Shown here: positions 45,930 through 57,854 of the stretch, in pieces
Layout of the letters: every line of letters starts with the position of its first letter
Numbering within the stretch: the stretch's first letter is position 1
Assembly (NCBI GenBank): GCA_028753945.1
Contig: JAPNXP010000001.1
Location: 2,594,501 to 2,658,500 of the forward strand
Length of the DNA stretch: 64,000 nt
Direction of reading: 5' to 3'
Origin: Hexactinellida sp. DTS-2022
Lineage: Eukaryota > Porifera > Hexactinellida
The notes under the pieces: generated by a model
Seen by the model: the letters and a program-made list of their open reading frames with translations, nothing else
The model's database searches: none
What the model was told of the DNA's origin: nothing
Translations under genes and position numbers: made by a program

Positions 45930-47280
45930 AGAGGGCAGACGTTATTTTAAGGCTGTTTATAATTTCACATCTACAAAATGTACGAGTAATTAGGTCACCG
46001 AGGGATCACATCCAATATTCTTCCTTTTCCTACCACTTCTTTTAACTAACTCTGTAGGAATCGTTTTATGGTGTATCATTCATAAAATAACAAAAAATTT
46101 AGCTACAAGTTTAAGGAATGCAAAATGATCTCTCAATGGTCCTATCTGAAGAGCCAGTATCTAAAGTTGCGTCAAATTGACTATGTTCGAATACATTTTT
46201 GAACCAATTTTTGTCTCCTGCTTTCAATCAAACTAAATTCTATGTTCCACATCATTAATCCATTTATACACGGTAGTACTTGGATCAAAATTACACAATT
46301 CAGGAATTTATAGAAAAGGATAAATAATCACTGAGCGTACTAAGAGATAAATATCTTTCTGAGCTTTAAGTTTATTATAAGCAGAAATTAACCTCGCAAA
46401 ATCCGCCGAATGAGGTTTATATACCAAAATGCGACTTAATATTACAGAAATTTCAGAATAAGCCCTGGTTTTGAATCTCGCCCCTTTGGAATTTGAAAAA
46501 GATACATTGATCAAAGCTGAAGTTATTAAGATACATTCCCAAATTCGACTTTGCCCCCATTGCCAAAATGTCTGAATGAAACCCTGAACATCATATTGAT
46601 CAGCCACTGAGGTAAGGTTCACATCAAGTGCATTGAAAATATGGACATACCTGAAGATATCACGTATTTCAGAATATTGAGGAAATCTTCGTAAGCGAAG
46701 ATTCGTACTCGTACCGAGCAACTCTAATTCAGTCGTACACCCAGCGTCGGACTTATGAAAGTACAAACAGTTCAACTTGTTATTTAGAATATAAAGTTCA
46801 TGACTTCTTTAAGAAATCATTAAAGACTAGAGCAGAAGAATGTATAGCACAAAATAATTTAACGAGAGGTTTTTCAATTTTTAGGGCGTCATGTTCATAA
46901 TCTATTAATTTCCAGGGACAATTATGTCAACAAACATTCTTATTCTCTCCATCGATGCATAACAGGGGTTAAATATTGCAAATCGAATTTTTATGGCTTA
47001 TAAGGGGTAAATAATTTGCTGGAATCGAAACATGTTGCAATTTTCGATGCTACAATGCGTGAAGGCCAATAAAATTCTGAATTGGTTAACATTTTAGCAT
47101 CATTAAAGACTGAAATAATCAATTGTCCAATTATATATGCCAACACCTTATTTTGACTGGAAATAATTCTTAGAAGATGGACTAACTGAACTTTTGATAT
47201 TGAGAAAAGTTTCGCTAACCGATCTGCCTTTTTGTGACTTTTCGAGAATATCACATGTTGATACAATTTATTTAGCATTG
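45930..47280 (-). pseudogene. hAT-family (KIAA1586-like) transposase relic
   Basis: Open segments 46991-47278 and 46308-46775, with a broken spacer between. YKPHSADFARLISAYNKLKA is a typical phrase of KIAA1586/ZNF862-like hAT proteins near their dimerisation region. The upstream segment FNDAKMLTNSEFYWPSRIVA also fits. Stops lie between, and a weak continuation (IERSFCIP, MNDTP) reaches about 45930. No terminal repeats were identified. Different hAT lineage from 30324-32872. Confidence 0.6.
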
Positions 47281-47561
47281 TTGGTTGATAATCGTATTGA
47301 GACTAATATTAGATAAAGAAATTTACTCAGGGTACCGGTAGTAAATTTTATTTGCAAATTTGGGGGGGGGGCTATTATTGGAGGTAGGCGATTATTTGAA
47401 TAGGGTCTGTTTTGTGGTGTTTGAGACGCCTATATGATACACTCCATACACCATGGATGTGCAATTACAAATTAGACTGTGGTTTTTTGAGACGCTGTGG
47501 TATTCTGAGGCGCAACTATATAAGGTAAATTTTATTACTCTCCTTTTTACAACTATCGCAA

Positions 47562-47605
47562 CACAATCAATCAATCAATCAATCAAACAAACAAACAAAC
47601 AAATC
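47562..47605. repeat. (aatc)n/(aaac)n microsatellite
   Basis: aatcaatcaatcaatc followed by aaacaaacaaacaaac. Simple repeat. Confidence 0.9.
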
Positions 47606-48571
47606 AAACGAAACCAAATAATCAATCATTTATATTCTGATTTTATAATGAATTCAGAAGAGTATCAATAAATTATTCAGTTCTTCGCGAACAAAAATAT
47701 CCTGAGACAGAAATATCCTGACAAAAAAACTGTCTCCAATTTCATCGCAGAATCCGACACACTTTTTAAGGTGAAATTCTGTTTAAACCCCAAAATGACT
47801 CGCTATACTAATAAATAATCCCATCATTTATGCATAAATTAAAAATACAGTAGATCCTCTTTAACAGCCACTGTACACTAACCGGCCAAAAGTATTTGAA
47901 CAGCAAAATTTGTATTCAGACATTTGAGGTTATACCAGCATAATAACATTAGGAGATGTCACAAAAGGGCAATTTACAAGAAACGATATGTAAAGTGTAA
48001 AAAAAACATCAAAATTTTCGAATTTACATCTTTATGGAGGCGTTAAACTCATTAAATATATAATTAGCTAATTAATTAACTATTTTGTGATCATTAAGAT
48101 GCAATGTAATTATATTAATTCTGATTGCAGATTTGAATTCCACATGGTTTAATTACTCTAAGTGCATAATTTCAAATCAATCCGAATATTTTCTACTGTG
48201 ATAAGAGCCACGTTTCCATTTGTGCCACCTATGCCACAAGTGGCACGTGGCAGAAACACTCATGCCACTTCGTGAATATTTTCAAAATAGATTAGAAGTC
48301 ACAATATTTTCATATCTTTATCTATAACTAGTCGAAAAGCAGCCCTCTGGGCGGCGTTTTTCTGCTAGTTTACTACGCTTTACTACGCTTTGTATTTGGT
48401 GGTAAGTTTCATTTTCACGTTTTAATCGCTTTCTCGCTGTATTGGGCGTTTGTTTACAATCATTACCTACACGCGAACGTTTTTTAAGTGGCATACGTAA
48501 TAGTTGAATAACAAGTTTGGATTTTGTATGTAAATTATGACTGAAGTTGGCAAAATATGTCAACCCGATCT

Positions 48572-48779
48572 ATATATGTATAGTCAGGTTCTTTTATTAT
48601 GAACATTCAATGGACCAAAATTATGTTCATAATAGAGAGACTTCATAATAAGCGAACTCAACTTAATACAACCCTATGTAAGTTGTTAAATTGGGACCAT
48701 AAGGCTTGTTCATAATAAATATCTTCACATTAAGCAGACGAAATCTTGTTCATAATAAGCAAGACCTGACTGTTATAGC
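48572..48779. mobile_element. Tc-type MITE ('gttcataataag' family)
   Basis: The ends tatagtcaggtt and gacctgactgttata are inverted, bounded by TA. The same interior words occur at 16190-16372. Confidence 0.8.
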
Positions 48780-48899
48780 AATAGGTATGACTATTAAATT
48801 GTCCAACAACACAAATGTAAGGTTGAATTTTATTGGTCTATATGTATATTCAATTGTTGTTTATATTATGGGAAATCATAATGGAATACTGAACACAAA

Positions 48900-49246
48900 T
48901 AACTGATTGGATGAATTAATTTACTCTCGCCCAATTAAATTACAGTCTCAGTTAGGTATTCTATACTGCACACTTAACAATTGATAGAGACATAAAAATC
49001 CTTTTATACTAATTGAATGCTAGATGCTAATCCATACTGGGACAACCCTCGAATTTAATTGGTTAAAGGTTTTGTCACCTTGGGGATGGGAAGATGTGAA
49101 TATTTTTCTTAAAAATTCCTTATCTGGGGTGGTGAGGTAATTCCTAGATAATATGCAAAATTTGGTACAGATCGGTTCAGGCATCTCAGAGGAGATGTGA
49201 GGACAGACAGACAGACAGACAGACATTGTCTTTTATATATATAGAT
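48900..49246 (-). mobile_element. Helitron-like copy with (acag)n near its 5' end
   Basis: On the minus strand it begins A|TCTATATATATAAAAGACAA then a (tgtc)n tract and acatctcctctgag, a Helitron 5' form common in invertebrates. The 3' boundary was not identified. Confidence 0.55.
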
Positions 49247-49559
49247 AATATATTTACAGTCATTTAAGAGTAGTTTAGATAGCCGGTAATAAGTTATCGA
49301 CGAGTATTGTGTGTGTATTAAAATCCCTATTGTTCAAATACTTTTGGCTAGTCAGTGTATAACGGTTAAGTGTCCATAACGGCCATTTTGCGGCCATTTT
49401 TTCGGGCCATTTTTGCTGTCCTTTCCTGGTCCTTATTACTTAGCAGGTTCTACTATATTTGATTTAATAGTTTTAATAAATCTTCTCCTTAGAGAGTTAA
49501 ACTGGGAGGTACAGAAACAAAAAAATTATATTGTTAAATTCTATTTTTACGCTTTATAA

Positions 49560-49665
49560 TAATTGTTACAATTATATAAACCACATACCAACCGCTTCGC
49601 AGTTGGTGTGTGGTTTATGTAGTTGTGTCTGCCGCGTAGAGACCAAGCAAGCGAACACGCGCTAG
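49560..49665 (+). mobile_element. Helitron 3' end
   Basis: ccacataccaaccgcttcgc ... agcaagcgaacacgcgCTAG|T at 49662-49665. Same family as 50331-50841. Confidence 0.65.
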
Positions 49666-49791
49666 TATCCATGAAGTGGCATGTGTCCCTGCCACGTGGG
49701 AATGTTGAAATAGGAATAAAATCGTATTGCAATCTAAATAATAGTATTGCTTAGAAATTAAGTACCTAGAGTCATTCTACCATGTGGTGTC

Positions 49792-50259
49792 CAGGGTTGG
49801 GACCGATTATGATTACAATAGTAATCAATTGTAAATTTGTAATCGATTACACATCTGGCTGTAATCATACGAATTGATAATATATCCTTAATTTCAAAGA
49901 TAATTACGTTACTAAATGAGCATGATTACGATTTCGATACGATCACACTAATAGAATCATCTGAATACTATTACTATTAGGATTGCACTGCGATAATGTT
50001 TTTATTCAATAACAGTTACATTGATTTGAATTCCATCATATATACAGTAACAATTAGTAAATTGAAATTGAAACTTTTCGCTTATTGTTAATACTTTTAG
50101 AATCGAATTCATCATACTGAGCCAGACTACATTTAGTGTACATTTGGGGGGTTCTCATAATCGTAATCACTTAAAAATTATAGATTGTATTTGTAATCAT
50201 AACCATAATCGTTTAAAAAATATAGATCGTAATCGTAATCGTAAGCGGCCCCAACCCTG
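49792..50259. mobile_element. hAT-type MITE with 'gtaatcg' interior
   Basis: The ends cagggttgggaccg and ggccccaaccctg are inverted, with flanks gtggtgtc (49784-49791) and gtggtatc (50260-50267) as an 8-bp duplication with one change. The interior alternates gtaatc and gattac words. Confidence 0.9.
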
Positions 50260-50330
50260 GTGGTATCCAAATCTGAAATCAGAATTTAAATAATATAATA
50301 GCCTCATGATGATCATAGATTATATATTTA

Positions 50331-50841
50331 CTAGCGAGCTTCGCTTGCTAGGTCGCTTCGCGGCAGAACACAACCACACACCAACCGCGAAGCGGTTGGT
50401 GTGTGGTTTATACACTTCTAACGTGGATTATAAAGCGTAAATAGGCCCAAATAGTCAAATTTAACAATGTGAAATTTTAATGAATACGTCATCATGCGAT
50501 AATGAGTTAGCTAAGTGGCGATCTGGTGTGACCAAAATGTCCGCATCATTAATGTGCATATTCTATTAAACTTTCAGATTTTCATCTCTTAGAGGGCGCG
50601 AATTATGTGCGATTAAGTGAATTTCCAGGGTTCTCGAAATGTGACAATGAAGTCATAACTTGTCGAGGTGTGAGAAATTTTGAGTGGAAACCTCAACTTG
50701 TTGGCGGGTGCCAAAAGTTACCCCTATATGCCAAAAATCCCATTTGGAAACCGTCCACTTTCTTCAATCAACTCGTAACATATAAACAAATATATACACA
50801 TATACAAACATCCACCCAGGCTGGTGTTTTAATAGTATAGA
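50331..50841 (-). mobile_element. Non-autonomous Helitron
   Basis: On the minus strand it begins A|TCTATACTATTAAAACACC and ends with a hairpin (aagcgaagctcgctt type) and CTAG|T at 50334-50331, all diagnostic of Helitrons. 511 bp, no coding capacity. Contains the palindrome caccaaccgcgaagcggttg gtg. Insertion between A and T with no target duplication fits. Confidence 0.88.
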
Positions 50842-50931
50842 TTTGTTAATTATAAAGTTAATAAGTTTAAACCTCCACAAAAATGTAAACTCCAAAATTA
50901 TATTATTTAATTTTAGCTAATATTTCGTTTA

Positions 50932-51345
50932 CAGGCGCGGCCTTCTCAAAATTGGTACGGCGAAGATTTAGAATATTCTAAGTGGTACGGCGACGACGGG
51001 CTATGAAGATACAAAATCGTCATCAATTATTTAATCGCCATTGTTAGTCTTCGTCAAACCGTCAACGTTTCAATTGATGGTCGTAGCATCCGTCTCTGTG
51101 CCCATACATGAATTTGTACTTGATTTTAGCGGTTTCAGTCCATTTGATTTTAGCATTGCGTGATAAAGCCCCCGATATTTGGAAATTCTTTGAAAATGAG
51201 GTGCGGGGACGCCGGACCACTCTGAAAAGTGGCACGGGGCTCGCCGTCCTTTACGCACCGGGTATGCGGCCCCTGGTTTATGTCAACCACAGCGTTGAGG
51301 CACCTACAACTCTCATTGTCCTGATAGAAGCTTAAAAGTATGAAT
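50932..51345. other. GC-richer segment with overlapping ORFs
   Basis: Begins caggcgcggcc and shows cggcccctg near 51265-51275. Repeated ggtacggcga at the left suggests a decayed hAT-type element. The plus ORF 51108-51335 (GRRTTLKSGTGLAVLYAPG) and minus ORF 51070-51258 have no recognised family. Confidence 0.35.
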
Positions 51346-51491
51346 ATATTATAAAATTTAATTCCAAATAAGGAGATTATCTAATATAATTACCATTGTT
51401 AAAACTTGGATTATAAAAGCAATACTATCAACAATTAATTATAATTCCAATAAAATAATATGAGTAGTAACAAACATACGAATTAACTTAC

Positions 51492-51730
51492 ACATCGCTT
51501 TTTGTACTGAAAATAAATTCAGTTATTGATTCAATAGCCATCCATCTTATAGGTAATTTATCATTGTGAATGTGCAAACGATAATACCTTTTATCTTCGT
51601 TACAGTCGTAATCTTTATCGAATTCTCTAGCAAGACCAAAATCTGAAATCTTTAATTGTTTATTCTCTGCTACCAAAATATTTCTACATGCCAGATCCCG
51701 ATGAACCAACTTTAACGAAGAAATATATTC
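51492..51730 (-). CDS. Receptor tyrosine kinase, catalytic-loop exon
   Basis: Acceptor tctttgtag|G, donor GATGT|GTAAGT. The reading starts [20 protein letters not shown], the tyrosine-kinase catalytic loop with HRD Asp and the Asn four residues later. Then [12 protein letters not shown] gives the DFG Mg-binding motif. The activation loop contains paired tyrosines (DKRYYRL), the usual autophosphorylation sites, and ends [10 protein letters not shown], the RTK-type P+1 motif, then TKSDV. The DLACRN form indicates a receptor-type tyrosine kinase rather than a Ser/Thr kinase. All catalytic residues of this part are intact. Confidence 0.95.
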
Positions 51731-51778
51731 CTACAAAGAAAATGATATTTCACGAGAATTTATAGAAACTTTTGGATA

Positions 51779-52212
51779 TCTAGTATACAATTAAAACACA
51801 AACCTGTGTGTATATATGTGTGTATATATATTTGTTTGTATGTTCCGAGTTGATTGAAGAAATTGGACGTTTTCCAAATGTGATATTTGGCATATAGGAG
51901 TAACTTTTGGCACCCGCGAATAAGTTGAAGTTTCCACTCAAAATCTCTTACACCTCGACAAATTATGACGTCATTGTCACATTTCGAGAACCTTGAAAAT
52001 TCACTTAATAGCACATAATTCGCGCCCTTATACCAGATTACCAATATCTCATTATCGCATGATGACGTATTTCACATTGTTTAATTTTATTATTTAGGCC
52101 TATTGACACTTTATATTCAATGTTACAAGTATATAAACTACACACCAACCGCGAAGCGGTTGGTGTATGGTTGTGTTCTGCCGAGAAGCGGCCTAGCAAG
52201 CCAAGGCGCTAG
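51779..52212 (+). mobile_element. Non-autonomous Helitron
   Basis: A|TCTAGTATACAATTAAAACA at the left and gcctagcaagccaaggcgCTAG|T at the right. Same family as 50331 and 56156 but opposite orientation, 434 bp. It lies 48 bp upstream of the acceptor site of the RTK exon at 51492-51730, so it is close to splice-critical sequence. Confidence 0.85.
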
Positions 52213-52399
52213 TTATTTATTAAAACCTCAAATGATTAAGAAATAAAATAAATTAAAAATAAAGTTTAATTGGCCAGATCTCTGATCCCCTGAGGGTTTT
52301 CGCCTATCTATAAGATTTATAGAGTCAACTAGCTATCGGACAAGGTGTTTTATCCAGATAGCACCTATAGGAACCGAGCCAAAATGGCACAATAGTATA

Positions 52400-54450
52400 C
52401 AAAATCATTTGAGTACAGAATAGTGGTACAAAATACCAAAAACAGAGCTCTGTGAGGACAATAGCTGGAATTTGATAATCCATTGAAAATTAAATAATCC
52501 ATAAGGAAGTATAAGTTTTGGGTAGAGGTAATTTTGAATAGTTGCGGAGGGGGTAACGAGTTAATCTAGGTTCTGGTAGCAAGTGGTGCAATTTATGCGA
52601 TGTGGACTTGATGGCAGTAAAAATTTCCTAACAAATTCTCCCTCCGGGTAGAAGTTTTCATCAATTGATGTTTCAAACAAGCCGCACCATAACATAATTC
52701 TGTTTCAATTATTCTCATACTTTCCGTTGAATGGACTCAATTTTGGTAGGATTAGCCACGGTTAGAGAGGTGTGCCATATCGGGCAGGCATATTCAAGGA
52801 CTGGCCTAATTACAGGCCCATAGAACACGAGCAGATCCTCCTGTCAAGTCCAGCCCTGCGTAGCTGTTTAAGATGGTATAGTCGCTTGAAGGCTTTTGAA
52901 CAAATATTGGTGGTGTTTTCATTCCAGTGATTTTGATAGTAACAAATAATACTACCGTAACAACTTTATACTAGTTACTGCTCTATTTGAGTACCTTCGA
53001 TGGTAATGGGGAGGATGATCATGGGCTGTTTTTAGAACAAAATGATTATATCCTTGGTTTTGTCGATATTAAGCATCATTTTGTTGGCAATGGACCAATA
53101 GACCACTTGAGCTACGTAAGCCTGCATAGAGCTCGAACTCACCTTTTGTACCTGTACAGTTAGAGTGGTGTCATCCACGTATTGTGGAGGCTGCAGGTAG
53201 TCTGCTAATAAAATGAAGAGGAGGGGTTCCAGCCATGATTCTTGAAGTACAGATCCTTCAGGCTAACCAAATTAGACAGCTCCTGATCAAGTCTCACCTC
53301 TGAGACCTATTGTACAAGAAGGAACATAGCCACATAATGATAAATTTGGGAGGTCGTAATTTAACATCTGGATACTAAGCACTGTGTGGTCCACGTGATC
53401 GAAAGCATTGCGGTAGTCCAAGAGGACTACATGTGAGTTTTCCTTTCCTCTGTCGCTATGAGCCAAATGTGGACCACATCAACCAATGCTTGCGTGGTAG
53501 ATTGACCTTTAGGTCGGTCATATTGGTTTATATCAAGCCTATCAACAATGAAGTCAAGTATCCATACTCCTACGATATCTCTAGCTGTTTCGACAAGACG
53601 ACAGTCAACGAAATTGGTCTCAAATCCTTATTTATAACGCGAGGTGGGCAAACTTTGGGAATGGGGTAACATTGGCGGGTCCAGATATCTGGCAAGTTAC
53701 CCTCCCTGATGGATGCATTAAAAATAGTAGATATCAGATGCTCAAGGGAAAGAGCATGGTCGCGGAGTATCCAGCTAGGAATGTCATCTGGGCCCATTGC
53801 TTTATACACATTCATCAAAGTTAGCAGCTTCAGTACGGTCTCAGAATCGATGATGTAGCTCACAGGGATTGGGCAATAAAGAGGACCATATATCATCTAA
53901 GGGCTCCAGGTCTCCAGAGACTGACTGAAAAAGAATTAATTTACCCTGCGAGGGCGCTGAGATCACCACCACACAATAAATTGGCCATTGCATGAAGGTC
54001 AGATGAAGTTTTCCCTAGGTCGGTAAGGGCTTTATTATGCTTCCACGAACGGCATGGATCACAAGTGCGCAGAGAGCTGACTTGTTCATGATAGTAAGAC
54101 TGGCGGATGGTACTAGCAGTTCTAATCACTTTGTTGCGGAGTCCACGATACTCGATATAATTACCACACAAAAATGGTCGTTGCCGTAGATGAATCAGTT
54201 GGCGGAAATAGTCTGTAACCCAGGTTATCCATGTAAGGCGCCTAACTTGTCTGGTTGGGAGATGCTGGTCTATTAAAATTTGCATTGCATTTTGGAAAAA
54301 GGCAAATTTTCGTTCGCAGGATGGCTGAAAGTATAATGGGGTCCAATCAAAGACGTTAAGACTTTAGATAGGTTATCTTTTGCTCTTTGGCTACTGACTC
54401 GGAGATTAAGTTTACGGTTTTACCAGCATTAAAAAGTAGATGAAATACCT
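52400..54450 (-). pseudogene. L2/CR1-type LINE relic (reverse transcriptase)
   Basis: Minus-strand order: WITWVTDYFRQLIHLRQRPF and YIEYRGLRNKVIRTAS (54285-53941, linker before RT), FFVSVSGDLEPL, then AMGPDDIPSWILRDHA (53570-53896, RT motif 1), PISLTVVLSKQLE, then with shifts LQPPQYVDDTTLTVQV (catalytic YVDD at about 53165) and KRLYHLKQLRRAGLD (RT thumb) to about 52850. Multiple stops. The endonuclease domain and 3' tail were not found, so this is a truncated dead copy. Confidence 0.85.
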
Positions 54451-54467
54451 GGCTCAAAATAAACTAA

Positions 54468-54853
54468 AGTCGAAATCGGATTATTTAGTCCAATTCTTTG
54501 CATGGATAATTCGACAAAATAATCCGATAAGACAAATAAATCCGTGGGGATATCCATGCAAAATGGTATATATGTTGCAGTGTATTAGAGAACTTAGTGA
54601 GTACGCGTAGATACCATTTACTCATTAAATGAAAAATACTCTTAACAAACAAATTACATTTAGGGTGTACGCGTACTCATTGCACAGTTTGGTGAGTACG
54701 CGTTCACACCAAAATTAAATGGTGTGTACGCGTACTCACTAAGTTCTCTAATACACTGCAACATTAATATCATAATTTTCCTCGAATATTAGGACAAAAT
54801 AGTTCGATAAAACAAAATAATCCGATGACAAAATAATCCGATTTCGACTGTAC
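54468..54853. mobile_element. Two nested MITEs
   Basis: Outer ends agtcgaaatcggattattt and aaataatccgatttcgact. Inner ends gttgcagtgtattagagaac and gttctctaatacactgcaac at about 54573-54768, with subterminal gtacgcgta words. The inner one sits inside the outer. Confidence 0.8.
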
Positions 54854-54864
54854 GTTGTGATCAG

Positions 54865-55030
54865 TAAACTAGTTGAAGCAAGGAAATTTGGCTTCTCAAA
54901 AGGCTGTACATGTTGGCGAAAGCAAGTAGAGCCAGCTGTATATGTTGGTAAACATGTTGGTGAAAAATAATTAGTTGAAGCAAGGAGTTCTCATGCAGGC
55001 TATACATGTTGGTGAAGCAGCCAGTTAGGC
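54865..55030. repeat. Irregular tandem repeat ('gttgaagcaagga')
   Basis: agttgaagcaagga and gtacatgttggtgaa words occur two to three times each. Function unknown. Confidence 0.6.
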
Positions 55031-55039
55031 GCGAAGTAA

Positions 55040-56150
55040 AAATAAAAAATAAAATAAATGATTGTGTAACATCTTATCAAGGGGATTTATAAAGCTGTAT
55101 AGGTCTAATGATTAGGTTGAAGGCCTAATAAGGCTGCGCAGCGGCCGTCCAATGAGGTATGAAGCACCAAACCGTCGCAAAACGAACGAGACCGAAAGCA
55201 CTCGTATACTACTAAATAGCTAAAGTCAACTGATATAATAGTATCTATGACCGTGACTAATTATTGAAATCCCTAAGAGGAAAGATTTTTACTAACTTGA
55301 CAGACTATGGGTTTCATGACGTTTTGAGCTATGCTACTGCCATAGTGAATGGAAGATTTTTTTACTCCTTTCTAAAACGTAGATGTAAGATCTATTAAGT
55401 CAAAGTATTAACTAAATGAATCGTGACCTACGTTATATAAGGCATATTCACCAAATTTGTGAACCGCGACCATGGATTAAGGGAAGACCATTGATAAATA
55501 CCGTATTTCCCCGAATAAGCGCCCGGCGCTAGAACCAATGTATTACAACTTGTTTTCGTGAATAACTGTCAAATGAGTCATGAACCTTACTCTGAAAACT
55601 TAACATATTAATTGGGTCCGACTACAGATATGATCGACATTTGAAAACAAATCAATCTCAATAATTGACGTTTTTTTTATTTAAGTAGATTTTTATTAAT
55701 CTTCGCCTTCGCCTGCCGGGTCAGACAGCAAGAAGTTTCAAGCACCAGCAAACCCTATTTACGAGTTGTTGCTTGTGATTTGTGGTTGAGATTGCCAAAT
55801 GCGATGTATAAATACATATATAGTCGACTCTACTCTGATTAACTGGGACACGTTTGTTCCAAGCCTCTTGTCCCAATTAAGCGGTTGTCCCGACTAACCG
55901 GTGTCCCAATTTTTAATTAAGCCTCAGAACTTGCCACAATTTAACTGCTAATTTCAATTGTTTACTTACACTTCAGTTTTACCAAGTGTTAAATCTTAAT
56001 CTTTAGTTCAAACTTGTAAGAAATATATTGATTCAACTTGTGATATCTACTAGGCTTCTAATTTCTAATTGGAAATTAATATTTACATTCCATAACAACG
56101 ACAGATTAAGACTGTATATTATCTTCTGCAAGAATAATATGCACTAATAA
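55040..56150. other. Repeat relics without a gene
   Basis: Helitron-like tail fragment at 55130-55205 (gcagcggccgtcc...gagaccgaaagcactcg), a fragment of the 'ataagcgccgg' MITE at 55500-55530, and a diverged copy of the 3015 palindrome at 55830-55912. Confidence 0.5.
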
Positions 56151-56155
56151 AATAA

Positions 56156-56664
56156 CTAGAGCCTTCGCTTGCTAGGTCGCAACGCGGCAAAACACAACCA
56201 TACACACGAACCGCTTTGCGGTTGGATGTAGGTTATACACTTCTAACATTGATTATAAAGCGTATATAGGCCTAAATAGTCAAATTTAACAATGTGAAAA
56301 TTTAGTGATCATGTCATCATACTATGTATAATGAGTAAACATATTGGCAATCTGACGTGACCAACGTGTACGCATCATTAATGTGCATGTTCCAATAAAT
56401 TTTCAGATTTTTCTCTCCTAAAGGGCGCGAATTATGCACGATTAAGTTAATTTTCAGGGTTCTCGAAATGTGACAATGAGGAAATAACTTGTCGAGGTGT
56501 GAGAAATTTTGAGTGGAAACCTCAACTTGTTGGCTAGTGCCAAAGGTTACGTTATATGCCAAAAATCACATTTGGAAACCGCCAACCTTCTTCAATCAAC
56601 TCGTAACATACAAACAAATAAATACATACACATGCCCACCCAGCCTTGTGTTTAATAGTATAGA
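56156..56664 (-). mobile_element. Non-autonomous Helitron
   Basis: On the minus strand A|TCTATACTATTAAACACAAG to gcgaaggctCTAG|T (56159-56156). 509 bp, close in length and sequence to 50331-50841. No coding capacity. Confidence 0.87.
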
Positions 56665-56759
56665 TTTATAAAAATTAGCCAAATATCATTAATCTCAGAC
56701 ATGATACAAGATAGAAACAATCAATTAATGTAAATAAATTGAACCTTATGGCAACAAAC

Positions 56760-57140
56760 AACTGGGTCTTGACCCCTTGATTTGATGATATTGACTAAAA
56801 AAGTTTTTTGGAAATTTTGTTAATTAAATATTTGGAATGTGTTGGTTGGTGTTGGGTGAACACCCAACATGTTGACTCATCACCCAAAATATCCTATGGA
56901 AACGTGAATTTCTCTGAAATGAAGTGAGCTAAAATGAAACTTCCACCACCTAGGAGTCGTTTCCGTCCAAAACACCTTTCTGAAATGGTGTAACACCGTC
57001 AGAGTGACGATGACATTTAAAATGATATAAAATTACAGCTTTGTGAATAGCATGTACTTTTGGAGGCAATATCACACGACCAACCACCAAAGATGGTGCT
57101 TTCAAAAGAACATGCTGTATGCACAGCTGTAATTTTAGAA
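56760..57140. repeat. R1 repeat, diverged inverted copy
   Basis: gttgggtgaacacccaacat, ttccaccacctagga and the hairpin remains caaaagaacatgctgta ... gctgtaatttt correspond to R1 in the opposite orientation. Confidence 0.6.
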
Positions 57141-57605
57141 ATTCTTAGATATTAAAACTGGCTTCTAGACAGTATTGAAAACCACTTTTATCATTTTATA
57201 TTTTTCCAGGCCCAAATTATCCTATCAAGTTCGAAGTTCTGAAGCAAGTTATAACTTCATTGTCCTATTGTGAGAATCGTTAAAACTAATTTCATCGATT
57301 ATAAATCACAGGCTATACTAGCTAAAAATTTGAAAATTTAATAGATCATAGATATTAAAAATGCAGCCATGCAGGCGTATTGCTCATGACTAATTATTAA
57401 TATGCTTAATGATGACGTATACGTTAAAATTTCTTTTTATTAAACTCCACTATTAAAATCCTATTTATGCGAAAAATTGAAGAATTAGATAATACAACGA
57501 CCGTAAGGCGTGGTTGTGGGTTGTGCTCTACCACGAAGCAAGACATACAAAATAAGGATAATTTTATAAAAACTAATTGATTAGAAAAGAACAATCAGCA
57601 CTCAC

Positions 57606-57698
57606 CATCCCCTCAGCAATTTGCAAAGCAAATTCTGAAAAATCTGAAGAAGTTAAAAGTCCAAACCATCGAATATAATTGGGTCCAGTGTTCTCATC
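57606..57698 (-). CDS. Receptor tyrosine kinase, hinge/alpha-E exon
   Basis: 93 bp with acceptor aatatag|GATG and donor GATG|GTGAGT. The reading DENTGPNYIRWFGLL...FSEFALQIAEGM is the region between the kinase hinge and the catalytic loop; F..QIA.GM(E)Y is the conserved alpha-E helix, completed by EYISS in the next exon. It joins in phase 0. Upstream exons (glycine loop, VAVK lysine, alpha-C glutamate, transmembrane and extracellular parts) were not found in 57.7-64 kb and probably lie beyond the window. Confidence 0.9.
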
Positions 57699-57854
57699 CT
57701 ATATTGGAATTAAAGAAATAAAGAATTAAAATAATTAAGGTAATTTAATATCTAGAAGACGAATAAATGAAAATTCACTCAGAGTCTCCATCAAAGTTGC
57801 ATCAAAAAATTGAGACATCAAGCAACCTTGCAGTAATTGGGCAATATATTAATC

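Larger units (their letters stand above)
47874..49359. mobile_element. Tc-like element with nested insertions
   Basis: The ends tacactaaccggccaaaagt and acttttggctagtcagtgta are inverted and bounded by TA. Inside are tggcacgtggcag words, a MITE at 48572-48779 and a Helitron-type 5' end near 49250. No transposase remains. Outside, acagtagatcctctttaaca and tgtccataacggcc...ggttctacta suggest it landed in another MITE. Confidence 0.75.

Noticed and set aside
48318-48563. Basic minus-strand ORF (KKRSRVGN...KRLKRENET) as a small nuclear protein
   Set aside because: It sits inside a MITE-rich Tc-like element, has no recognised domain and its richness in Lys/Arg can arise from A/G-biased sequence.
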